Notes under the pieces: generated by a model
The model's database searches: none
The model's input: the letters and a program-made list of their open reading frames with translations, nothing else
Told to the model about the DNA's origin: nothing
Program-made: the position numbers and the translations under genes
In this document: positions 24,991 through 31,774 of the stretch, piece by piece
How positions within the stretch are numbered: the stretch's first letter is position 1
Layout: each line of letters opens with the position of its first letter
Source: JAENVT01 sp040006755
GTDB taxonomy: Bacteria > Actinomycetota > Acidimicrobiia > Acidimicrobiales > Ilumatobacteraceae
Direction of reading: 5' to 3'
Assembly (NCBI GenBank): GCA_040006755.1
Contig: JBDTWJ010000007.1
Coordinates: 1 to 46,447, forward strand
Length of the DNA stretch: 46,447 nt

Positions 24991-25704
24991 ATGGCAGAAG
25001 AGTTCGAGGGGCGAGATCTCAGCGAGGCTGTCTTCTGGGGTGTCGACCTCAGCAGGGCGCACTTTCGCGACGTCAACCTGACCGACGTGAACATCAGTCA
25101 TGCGTGGCTCGTGAACGTCGACATCGACGGCCTCGTCGATCGTGTCACGATCAACGGCGTCGACGTTACGCAGTACGTCAACGAGCGCGACACTTGGTAC
25201 CCGTTGCGGGCGATGCTGCGCCCGACCGACCCCGACGGCATGCGTGCCGCGTTCGACGCACTCGAGCAGACGTGGGCCGCGACGATCGAGCGCGCCCGGC
25301 GACTCACCGAAGCACAGCTGCACGAGTCCGTCGGCGGCGAGTGGTCCTTCGTCGACACACTGCGGCATCTCGTGTTCGCCACGGACAAATGGTTCACGGT
25401 GCCGATCTTCGGCGACCAGACCTTCCATCCGCTCGGCCTGCCCAACACGGGCTCGGCCGATTTCGGCTGGCCCGGCCTTGACGGCAGCGCCAACCCGACC
25501 CTGGACGAGGTGGTCGCGGTGCGCGCTGGGCGGGCGGACCGCCTTCGCGACTTCCTCCAAACGACGGCGATCGCCGACCTCACGCGCGACGTCGAAGTGC
25601 TCGAGAACGGCAACACACCATTGAACGAATGCCTCTACACCGTCTTCGAGGAAGAGTTCGAGCACAACCGGTACGCGGTGCGCGATCTTGCACAACTCGA
25701 GTGA
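24991..25704 (+). CDS. Pentapeptide-repeat/DinB-fold fusion protein
   Basis: A 237-residue protein. The first 60 residues read as pentapeptide repeats (FEGRDLSEAVFWGVDLSRAH then FRDVNLTDVNI), a right-handed beta helix. The rest is a DinB-type four-helix bundle with likely metal histidines in DTLRHLVFATDKWF and EEEFEHNRYAVRDL. DinB-like proteins often act as thiol-dependent transferases or have no known role. AGGAG upstream supports the ATG at 24991. Fusions of this shape occur in actinobacteria but I know of none with a proven function. Confidence 0.75.
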   Translation: MAEEFEGRDLSEAVFWGVDLSRAHFRDVNLTDVNISHAWLVNVDIDGLVDRVTINGVDVTQYVNERDTWYPLRAMLRPTDPDGMRAAFDALEQTWAATIERARRLTEAQLHESVGGEWSFVDTLRHLVFATDKWFTVPIFGDQTFHPLGLPNTGSADFGWPGLDGSANPTLDEVVAVRAGRADRLRDFLQTTAIADLTRDVEVLENGNTPLNECLYTVFEEEFEHNRYAVRDLAQLE

Positions 25705-25705
25705 C

Positions 25706-25736
25706 CGTCCCGACAGTGAACCCTCAAGCCGGGACG
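25706..25736 (+). terminator. Possible hairpin terminator after the DinB fusion gene
   Basis: CGTCCCG (25706-25712) and CGGGACG (25730-25736) form a perfect 7-bp stem directly after the TGA stop. The loop is long (17 bases) and no T run follows. Confidence 0.3.
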
Positions 25737-25816
25737 CGCGCTTGACACGAATATGGTCCCGTACGAGCATTTCGTTGCTCCGTGGCGTTCGCCATCGAGC
25801 GGACCTTGGGGGATCG

Positions 25817-26626
25817 ATGAGTCGCACAAGAACGAGTCGGGTGCTGATCGCCGGCGTTGCCATGTTGGGTCTCGTTGTAGCCGGTGGTGGCACGATGACG
25901 GTTCGTGCCGCGGGCGCTGGTGTGCTGCCCGACGTGATCGAGGAGGTGCCGAGCCACCTCCACATCCAAAACACTCAACAGCGGGAATTCCTGCGCTTCA
26001 CGACCGTCCACGTCAACATCGGCGCCGGCAACCTGCAAATCCGCGGTGGCGGGCAGATCGCACCTTGCAAGATCGACGGAATCGACTACGCCCAGTGCAC
26101 CGTTGCCACACAGGAGATCCTCGATGCCAACCGCAACATCGTCGCCACGCATCCGTCGGGTGTAGCCTGTTTCCACCCTGAGCACAACCACTGGCACCAG
26201 TCCGCCGTTGCCGAGTTCGCCATTCGTCGCACGATCGATGGGCCTGCCATCAGCGCCGGCACGAAGATTACGTTCTGCTTCGTCGACGTCGAGTTCACTG
26301 GGCTCACCGGCAACCAGAAGAAGGCCAAGCCGCGCACGTACTTCGACTGCAACGGCACTCTCCAAGGGCTCGCCTCGGGTTGGGCAGATTCGTCTCATCA
26401 ATCGACACCGCTGCAGGAGCTCGACATCACGGGTCTCGCGGTCGGCACGTACTACCTGACCTACCTTGCTGATCCCGACAACCACTGGCTGGAGTCGAAT
26501 GAGTCAAACAACTTCACCTGGGTCAAGTTCAAGCTCACTCGCACAGGGGCGAACCCCGAAGTGACAGTGATCGACCATTCGCCATGCGTTCCTCAGGTGA
26601 TGTGCGGATTCGGGGGCAACCCTTAA
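25817..26626 (+). CDS. Secreted lysyl-oxidase-like copper protein
   Basis: A 269-residue protein with a signal peptide (VLIAGVAMLGLVVAGGGTMTVRA). The core carries the lysyl oxidase copper site FHPEHNHWHQSAVAEF, with H120, H123, H125 and H127, and the downstream segment QELDITGLAVGTYYLTY ... WLESNESNNFTWV that matches the region of the lysine tyrosylquinone tyrosine. Cysteines spread through the domain suggest disulphides. Known members oxidise lysine side chains to aldehydes. In bacteria the target is unknown; surface protein or peptidoglycan amines are guesses. The start has GGGGGA upstream. Confidence 0.85.
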   Translation: MSRTRTSRVLIAGVAMLGLVVAGGGTMTVRAAGAGVLPDVIEEVPSHLHIQNTQQREFLRFTTVHVNIGAGNLQIRGGGQIAPCKIDGIDYAQCTVATQEILDANRNIVATHPSGVACFHPEHNHWHQSAVAEFAIRRTIDGPAISAGTKITFCFVDVEFTGLTGNQKKAKPRTYFDCNGTLQGLASGWADSSHQSTPLQELDITGLAVGTYYLTYLADPDNHWLESNESNNFTWVKFKLTRTGANPEVTVIDHSPCVPQVMCGFGGNP

Positions 26627-26688
26627 GATCCTGAGGCCACCGCGACTGCGATCAGCGGATGGCAGCTCATATCCGGCATTCTGTTGAG

Positions 26689-28467
26689 ATGCGCATTCGT
26701 TTCTGGGGCACGCGCGGTTCCATCGCAACACCGGGACCCTCGACCGTGCGGTACGGAGGCAACACGGCGTGCGTCGAGTTGCGTTCGGCGAGCGGGACGC
26801 TGCTCGTGTTCGACTGTGGCACGGGAGCTCGACTGCTCGGCCAAGCGCTGGTCGAAGAGAGCCGCGCCAACAGTGATCCAGCGACCGGGTCGATTCTTCT
26901 CGGCCACACGCACTGGGACCACATCCAGGGATTGCCGTTCTTCGAGCCCCTGTTCGGCAGCGACCGCTGGGATGTGTACGGCCCGAGAGGCCTCGGCGGG
27001 TCGCTGGACCAAACGCTTGCCGGGCAGATGAACTACCAGTACTTCCCGGTGGCGCTCGACCAACTCGCCGCCGGCGTCGAGTATCACGAGCTGGTCGAGG
27101 GGGTCTTCGAGATCGGCGATCTGGTCGTGCGGACGCAGTATTTGAACCACCCGGCGCTCACGCTCGGCTTCCGGGTTGAATGCGATGGCGCTGTCGTTTG
27201 CTATGTCTCCGACCACGAGCCGTTCGACCCCGAGCTCGGCGCTGGCGGTGACGTGTTGGCGAACGAGGGCGACGCCCACCACGTCGAGTTCCTCCAAGGC
27301 GCCGACATCGTGATACACGACGCGCAGTACAGCGCCGCGGAGTACATCGCTCGCGTCGGGTGGGGGCACAGCACTGTGGAATACGTGGTCGACGTGGCGT
27401 GTGCTGCGGGAGTGAAGCAGACAGTGCTGTACCACCACGATCCTTCCCACGACGACGACACGATTGATCGGCTCGTCGAGCAAGCCAATGCTCAGGCCAA
27501 GGGCAGGACGCAGGTCGTTGCCGCAGCCGAAGGCAATGTGCTCGAGGTGGCGTCAACGTCTCCGCCAACGTCCCCGAACAAGCCGCCCTCCGCGGCGGCG
27601 TCGCCGGCGCTCGACGACCTGTCCGCGTCGATAGTCATCATCAGCGGCGATCAGGCGCTGCGCGAGGCGGTCGAGGCAGCAGCGCACGCCGAGCATTGGC
27701 CGGTCGTCGACGCGAACGACACCGCAGCCGCGGCCGAAAACGCCGCTCGCGTGGTCGTCGTCGCCGACACCGACGACGCTGCCGGCAGACTCGATCGTCT
27801 GCAATCGGCCATCGCCCCGTCCGCATGGACTCATCTGGGGATCCTTGCCGTGACTCGCGCCCCCAGCTCTGCGCCTCCTGCTCCGGCTGGCGTGGCAGAT
27901 TGGCTCGTCTGGCCGGCGACCGCCGCGCACGTTCGAACGAAGTTGCGCGCCGCTGTACTCCGGCGAGCATGCCGGTGGGTCGCCGCGCCGCTGCCGCCCG
28001 ATGAAGAGACGCGGCTCGACGCGCTGCTCGCACTCGACATCCTCGACACCGACGCCGAAGACCGCTTCGACCATTTCACGGAAGCGGCCTGCAAACGGTT
28101 CAGCGTCCCGATCGCCCTCATCACGTTGGTCGACCGGGAGCGTCAGTGGTTCAAGTCACGGCACGGCGTGGACTTCACGCAGTCACCGCGCGACGAGTCG
28201 TTCTGCGCGCACACGATCCTAGGGCCCGACGTCATGCAAGTACCCGACGTTCTCCGCGACCCTCGTTTCGCCGACAGCCCCGCTGCCATCGGTCCCGCAC
28301 GCGTGCGGTTCTACGCGGGCGCACCGCTCATCCTCGACGACGGCAGCCGCGTCGGAACGTTGTGCATTGCCGACCATCGACCGCGCCTCCTCGATCACGG
28401 CGAGATCGACGCGTTACGCCACCTCGCCGATGAGGTCGTCACGGAGTTGCAAGATCGAACCCCTTGA
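26689..28467 (+). CDS. MBL hydrolase fused to a degenerate receiver and a GAF domain
   Basis: A 592-residue three-part protein. Residues 1-280: an MBL-fold hydrolase (RIRFWGTRGSIATPG, GHTHWDHIQGLPFF, SDHEPF, HDAQYS, YHHDPSHDD), with all metal motifs present. Residues about 310-440: a receiver-like fold (SIVIISGDQALREAVEAAA) lacking a clear phospho-acceptor and the switch lysine. Residues 450-590: a GAF domain (ALDILDTDAEDRFDHFT ... LITLVDRERQWFKSRHG ... GTLCIADHRPR) of the kind that opens many diguanylate cyclases. The MBL part is a paralogue of the gene at 11829. An ATG at 26659 would add 10 residues. The GAF domain suggests a hydrolase under small-molecule control. Confidence 0.75.
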   Translation: MRIRFWGTRGSIATPGPSTVRYGGNTACVELRSASGTLLVFDCGTGARLLGQALVEESRANSDPATGSILLGHTHWDHIQGLPFFEPLFGSDRWDVYGPRGLGGSLDQTLAGQMNYQYFPVALDQLAAGVEYHELVEGVFEIGDLVVRTQYLNHPALTLGFRVECDGAVVCYVSDHEPFDPELGAGGDVLANEGDAHHVEFLQGADIVIHDAQYSAAEYIARVGWGHSTVEYVVDVACAAGVKQTVLYHHDPSHDDDTIDRLVEQANAQAKGRTQVVAAAEGNVLEVASTSPPTSPNKPPSAAASPALDDLSASIVIISGDQALREAVEAAAHAEHWPVVDANDTAAAAENAARVVVVADTDDAAGRLDRLQSAIAPSAWTHLGILAVTRAPSSAPPAPAGVADWLVWPATAAHVRTKLRAAVLRRACRWVAAPLPPDEETRLDALLALDILDTDAEDRFDHFTEAACKRFSVPIALITLVDRERQWFKSRHGVDFTQSPRDESFCAHTILGPDVMQVPDVLRDPRFADSPAAIGPARVRFYAGAPLILDDGSRVGTLCIADHRPRLLDHGEIDALRHLADEVVTELQDRTP

Positions 28468-28488
28468 TCGCGATGTAATTTTGAGCGC

Positions 28489-28869
28489 ATGCCCTACGAG
28501 GAAGATCTGGCGGATCGGATTCGTGAGATCGTCGCGATCGAGTCTGAACTGACCGAACAGCGAATGTTTGGTGGACTGGCTTTCGTCGTCGGCGGCCACC
28601 TGGCGGTTGGGGCGAGCCAAAGCGGGAGTCTGTTGGTGCGTGTCGACCCCGGGCGGTCGGCAGCACTGATCGCAAAATCCACCGCTGTACCCATGGTGAT
28701 GGGTGGCCGCCAGATGGCCGGATGGCTTCGCATCGAATCCAGCGAGCTCGCTACGAAACGCCAACTCGCGAAATGGGTCGGAAGGGGAGTCGAGTACTCC
28801 CGGTCGCTGCCGGCCAAGAACCACGCAAAGAAGAAGCGCCGCCTCCAGCGACCGCCGACAAGACGCTGA
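28489..28869 (+). CDS. TfoX/Sxy N-terminal domain protein
   Basis: A 126-residue protein that is only the TfoX N-terminal domain: MPYEEDLADRIREIV, RMFGGLAFVVGGHLAVGAS, RQMAGWLRIESSEL, with a very basic tail (KNHAKKKRRLQRPPTRR). Full TfoX regulates competence in gamma-proteobacteria; these short actinobacterial forms lack the C-terminal domain and have no proven role. It appears to be transcribed alone or with the upstream MBL-GAF gene, which ends 21 bases earlier. Confidence 0.85.
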   Translation: MPYEEDLADRIREIVAIESELTEQRMFGGLAFVVGGHLAVGASQSGSLLVRVDPGRSAALIAKSTAVPMVMGGRQMAGWLRIESSELATKRQLAKWVGRGVEYSRSLPAKNHAKKKRRLQRPPTRR

Positions 28870-28929
28870 CCTCGCGATCGTTCCTTCGGCGTCAGTTCGC
28901 CAGCGCGTTGGCATCGGGCGCGAGGTGTT

Positions 28930-29580
28930 GTGCCCTACGGTGGGGCTGTGCTCGAGAGCTTCTCCAGTCCGGCTCTTCATGTCGTTTCACTCGCCACCAC
29001 CGAAGCCCGCGGCCTCCGTCACTCACGAATTGGCACCGAGCACCTACTGCTCGGGCTCCTGTCCGATGAAGACGGTGGGCCGGCTGCGCAGTTGCGCAAG
29101 GTAGGTGCGAGTCTCGCCGCCGCACGTCACAAGGTGATGGAAGTATCGACCGTTGGCACCGGAGCAACGACCACCGAACCGTTGCCGTTCACGGCCCGGG
29201 CTCAGCGAGCCCTCGAACGAGCGGGCCGGCATTCGCGCCAGAAGCGAGAGCCGGAGGTGGCGGCCGACAGCGTTCTCTTCGGCGTGCTCGATGTCGAGGG
29301 TCTGGCCTGTCAGGTGCTGCGAGGACTCGGCGTCGACGTCGACAGCCTTCACGATGGCTTGGTCGCCACTAGTACGGAGACGGCCCTCGCGATCGTTCCC
29401 GAGCAACCGTCCGTCCTTGAGGTAGGAGGGCCGCTGTGCCCATGGTGCCGCGATGCTCTCGACGACACATTGGCCGAGGCCGTGATGTCGACGAACGGCG
29501 ATCCTGGCAAGGCGCATGTCAGCGTTGTGTACTGCTCCGCATGCGGCGCGGCCTTGGGAGTGCTGAGGTCACCGAAGTAG
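28930..29580 (+). CDS. Stand-alone Clp_N repeat protein with a C-terminal zinc ribbon
   Basis: A 216-residue protein with the two Clp_N repeats found at the start of ClpC/ClpA (SLATTEARGLRHSRIGTEHLLLGLL, and FTARAQRALERAG ... ADSVLFGVLD) but no AAA+ ATPase domains. The C-terminus has CPWC and CSAC pairs 44 residues apart, a likely zinc ribbon. Clp_N modules bind substrates or adaptors such as MecB or ClpS partners, so this may be an adaptor or a competitor for ClpC. The GTG at 28948 aligns best with the usual ClpC start; the GTG at 28930 adds six residues. Confidence 0.75.
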   Translation: MPYGGAVLESFSSPALHVVSLATTEARGLRHSRIGTEHLLLGLLSDEDGGPAAQLRKVGASLAAARHKVMEVSTVGTGATTTEPLPFTARAQRALERAGRHSRQKREPEVAADSVLFGVLDVEGLACQVLRGLGVDVDSLHDGLVATSTETALAIVPEQPSVLEVGGPLCPWCRDALDDTLAEAVMSTNGDPGKAHVSVVYCSACGAALGVLRSPK

Positions 29581-29645
29581 GAGGTTGACCGAGATCACTA
29601 CTCCCTGGTGTACCGCGTGCGCAGGGCCTTGGTATCACCCCGACC

Positions 29646-29688
29646 ACGATGAGAGATGAGCCCCGTAGGGCGGCTCATCTCTCATCGC
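29646..29688. repeat. 43-bp palindromic repeat, copy 3 (single)
   Basis: Arms ACGATGAGAGAT and ATCTCTCATCGC, with a nearly symmetric inner part (GAGCC / GGCTC), so orientation cannot be assigned. Followed by ACGGGTT. The arsM stop TGA (29684-29682 on the minus strand) lies inside this repeat, after a CGA codon it also supplies. Confidence 0.85.
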
Positions 29689-30416
29689 ACGGGTTTGGTG
29701 GCGCGGATGATCGCCGAGTGGATGCCGGCGTCGTATTGATATGTCGAGTGGATGCTGACATCGGCGAATCCGGCGCCGACGAGTTGGCGTTGGTAGCTGT
29801 CAAAGGTCAGGGCACCGGCGACACAGCCGATTCGTGAGGCACGCTCGAGGATGACTGCCGCCTCCATGTTGTTGTCGGCCACGACATCGCTGACCCCAAT
29901 CCGGCCGTTGGGACGCAGAACACGGTGCATCTCAGCGAACACGCCAGGCTTGTCAGTGGAGAGATTGATCACACAGTTCGAAATGACCACGTCGATCGAT
30001 TCGTCCGGCAGGGGGATCGCTTCGATCTGACCCTTGAGAAAAGTGATGTTGGTAGCACCGGCTTCGTCCGCGTTGCGCCGAGCGAGATCGATCATCTCGT
30101 CGGTCATATCGAGCCCGTACGCATGCCCGCTCGGCCCGACCCGCTTCGCCGAGAGGAGCACGTCGATGCCTCCGCCAGACCCGAGGTCGAGCACGATTTC
30201 ACCGACCGCCAGATCGGCGACGGCGATCGGATTCCCGCAACCGAGGCTCGCGAGGCCGGCACCTTCGGGGACTCCATCGAGGTCGTCGTACAACGCGGTG
30301 CCGAGACATGCGTCCTCGGGTCCGTCCATGGCTTGCCGGCCGCCGGCGGCCGTCTTCGCCGCAGCGGCATAGCGCCGGCGGATCTCGTCGCGGAGTGTGT
30401 CGGCGACTGCATCCAT
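29682..30416 (-). CDS. arsM: Arsenite S-adenosylmethionine methyltransferase ArsM
   Basis: A 244-residue enzyme that methylates As(III). Seen: motif I VLDLGSGGGIDVLLSAKRVG, D103 (GLDMTDEM), and the three arsenic-binding cysteines of the family: C60 in SLGCGNP, C148 in ISNCVINLS and C198 in RIGCVAGAL. A fourth cysteine, C37, lies upstream. The ATG shares one base with the stop of arsR1 (TGATG), so the two form a coupled leftward operon. The last codons and the stop are contributed by a palindromic repeat, so the original C-terminus may have been slightly altered. Confidence 0.92.
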   Translation of the reverse strand: MDAVADTLRDEIRRRYAAAAKTAAGGRQAMDGPEDACLGTALYDDLDGVPEGAGLASLGCGNPIAVADLAVGEIVLDLGSGGGIDVLLSAKRVGPSGHAYGLDMTDEMIDLARRNADEAGATNITFLKGQIEAIPLPDESIDVVISNCVINLSTDKPGVFAEMHRVLRPNGRIGVSDVVADNNMEAAVILERASRIGCVAGALTFDSYQRQLVGAGFADVSIHSTYQYDAGIHSAIIRATKPVR

Positions 30417-30763
30417 CAGGTCCTCCTGGAGCTGGCGGGTTGAGGTTCATCCCATGGTGCCCTCGTTGGAAGGCGGCCCATGACGAGTTCGGCGGCGGTC
30501 GGAAAGCAGTCAAGGCACGGCTCGTTGATCCGCCACCAACTGGTCGCCCCGACCCGATCGACGAGTATGAATCGGACGTCGCCGAGGATCTTCAGATGAT
30601 GTGAAACGGTCGATTGGCCGACATCGACGTGTTCCACGATCTCACCGACCGTCATCGGGCGTGCCTCTCTCGCCAACAGGTTGAGGATCAACACGCGAGT
30701 CGGGTCGCCGAGCGAACGGAACCATGTCGCCCAGGTCGTAGCGTCCTCGCGCGAAATATTCAT
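30416..30763 (-). CDS. arsR: ArsR-type repressor (C-terminal cysteine pair)
   Basis: A 115-residue winged-helix repressor: WFRSLGDPTRVLILNLLA, then recognition helix DVGQSTVSHHLKIL and wing VGATSWWRINEP. Likely arsenic ligands are the C-terminal cysteines in EPCLDCFP, a layout recalling ArsR proteins that sense with C-terminal cysteine pairs. The ATG at 30763 is chosen over longer readings because upstream codons run into the palindromic repeat. There is no Shine-Dalgarno sequence, so the message may be leaderless. The operator at 30761-30778 covers the start codon, implying autoregulation. Confidence 0.88.
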   Translation of the reverse strand: MNISREDATTWATWFRSLGDPTRVLILNLLAREARPMTVGEIVEHVDVGQSTVSHHLKILGDVRFILVDRVGATSWWRINEPCLDCFPTAAELVMGRLPTRAPWDEPQPASSRRT

Positions 30764-30778
30764 CGACAATCGACGATA
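30761..30778 (+). promoter_or_regulatory. ArsR operator overlapping the arsR1 start
   Basis: CATCGACAATCGACGATA matches the palindrome CATYGACRATYGTCRATG, found twice in front of the lyase gene at 31324, at 16 of 18 positions. It covers the ATG of arsR1, so binding would block transcription of arsR1-arsM. Confidence 0.55.
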
Positions 30779-30808
30779 ATCGATGTATGGACGACTCGCA
30801 AGGGATCG

Positions 30809-30851
30809 GCGATGAGAGATGTGCGCAAGCCTCCGGCTCATCTCTCATCGC
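30809..30851 (+). repeat. 43-bp palindromic repeat, copy 4 (single)
   Basis: Perfect 12-bp arms GCGATGAGAGAT / ATCTCTCATCGC, with GTGCGC and CCGGCTC in the middle. It lies between the arsR1 start and the arsR2 stop, 15 bases past the latter, so it would be transcribed at the end of arsR2 and sits upstream of the arsR1 promoter. Confidence 0.85.
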
Positions 30852-30866
30852 ACGGTGCAGTCGACG

Positions 30867-31208
30867 TCAACCGAGGACGGAGCGGAGCGCGTCGAGCCGC
30901 GCCGGCACGAGCCGGTACCACACCCACAATCCACGCTTCTCGCGCCCGATCAACCCAGCGTCGACCAGGATCTTCATGTGATGGCTGACCGTCGGTTGAG
31001 AACGTCCCGACGGTTCGAGCAGATCACAGGCGCAGACCTCATCTGCATCGGAAGCGGCGATGTAGCTCAGCAGTCGGAGACGGATCGGATCGGCAAGAGC
31101 GGCGAACGAGCTGGCCAGAACGGCGGCTTGTTGGTCGTCGAGAACGTCGGCGCGCACCGGCGCGCAACACGCAATGGGATCGAGCATCGCGATCTTGGAA
31201 GCGGTCAT
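30867..31208 (-). CDS. arsR: ArsR-type repressor (N-terminal cysteine pair)
   Basis: A 113-residue repressor: ALADPIRLRLLSYIAAS, recognition helix RSQPTVSHHMKILVDAG and wing GLWVWYRLVP. Probable As(III) ligands are C14-C15 (IACCAPV) with C59 or C61 (EVCACDLLEP), the arrangement known for ArsR of Corynebacterium glutamicum. This differs from arsR1, so the two repressors may sense different arsenicals. It is divergent from the ArsI/CadI-like gene, with two operators between them. ATG 31208 is used; an ATG at 31187 is an alternative. Confidence 0.9.
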   Translation of the reverse strand: MTASKIAMLDPIACCAPVRADVLDDQQAAVLASSFAALADPIRLRLLSYIAASDADEVCACDLLEPSGRSQPTVSHHMKILVDAGLIGREKRGLWVWYRLVPARLDALRSVLG

Positions 31209-31238
31209 GACACCACTGTACAGAAAGTTCTCGAACTG

Positions 31239-31292
31239 CATTGACAATCGTCGATGTATTCGGTACGGTCACTGCATCGACAAACGTCAATA
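31239..31292 (+). promoter_or_regulatory. Promoter of the lyase-channel operon with two ArsR operators
   Basis: A -35 box TTGACA (31241-31246) and a -10 box TACGGT (31264-31269) are 17 bases apart. Two copies of one imperfect palindrome overlap or flank them: CATTGACAATCGTCGATG at 31239-31256 and CATCGACAAACGTCAATA at 31275-31292, with start points 36 bases apart. The consensus CATYGACRATYGTCRATG recurs at 30761. An ArsR dimer on the first site would cover the -35 box. Confidence 0.65.
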
Positions 31293-31323
31293 TGTTGTTG
31301 ACGGCGCTTCTCAGGAGGAAATC

Positions 31324-31752
31324 ATGTCCCGTGTGCAACTGGCCCTCAACGTTGCCGACCTCGATGCTTCGATCGAGTTCTACACCAAGTTGTTCCAAAC
31401 CGAACCCGCCAAAGTCCGCGACGGCTATGCCAACTTTGCGATAGCCGACCCGCCGCTGAAGCTGATCTTGTTCACCGGGATGGGCGAGCCCGGATCGTTG
31501 AACCACATCGGCGTCGAAGTCGAAGACGTCGAGGCCGTGGCATCGATGATCGCTCGCGCCAACGACCTCGGTCTCACCCAGACCATCCAAGACGACGTGT
31601 CGTGCTGCTTCGCAGTTCAGGACAAGACGTGGGTCAAGGGTCCGGAGAACGACTGGGAGGTCTACTTCGTGAAAGGCGACGCGCCGGCGATGAACTGCGG
31701 CCAAGAGCCGGTGGTCGAGACAACGGCGGCGGGCACGTCGACGTGTTGTTGA
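31324..31752 (+). CDS. arsI: ArsI/CadI-type vicinal-oxygen-chelate protein, likely C-As lyase
   Basis: A 142-residue glyoxalase-fold protein, very close to CadI in pattern: RVQLALNVADLDASIEFYTK, EPAKVRDGYANFAIADPPLK, LNHIGVEVEDVE, and the vicinal cysteines C94-C95 in SCCFAVQDKTWV. ArsI uses this pair to hold trivalent methylarsenicals while it cleaves the C-As bond. The C-terminus has more cysteines (MNC, STCC). The usual first metal histidine is glutamine (VQLALNV), as I recall for CadI. AGGAGG lies 7 bases before the ATG. It is the first gene of an operon with the aquaporin-like gene. Confidence 0.85.
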   Translation: MSRVQLALNVADLDASIEFYTKLFQTEPAKVRDGYANFAIADPPLKLILFTGMGEPGSLNHIGVEVEDVEAVASMIARANDLGLTQTIQDDVSCCFAVQDKTWVKGPENDWEVYFVKGDAPAMNCGQEPVVETTAAGTSTCC

Positions 31753-31774
31753 GCGGTCCCCCACGGACCCAGGC

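Noticed and set aside
30764..30841. A longer N-terminus for arsR1
   Set aside because: Its codons come from the palindromic repeat and the operator region, and the ArsR family starts where ATG 30763 does.
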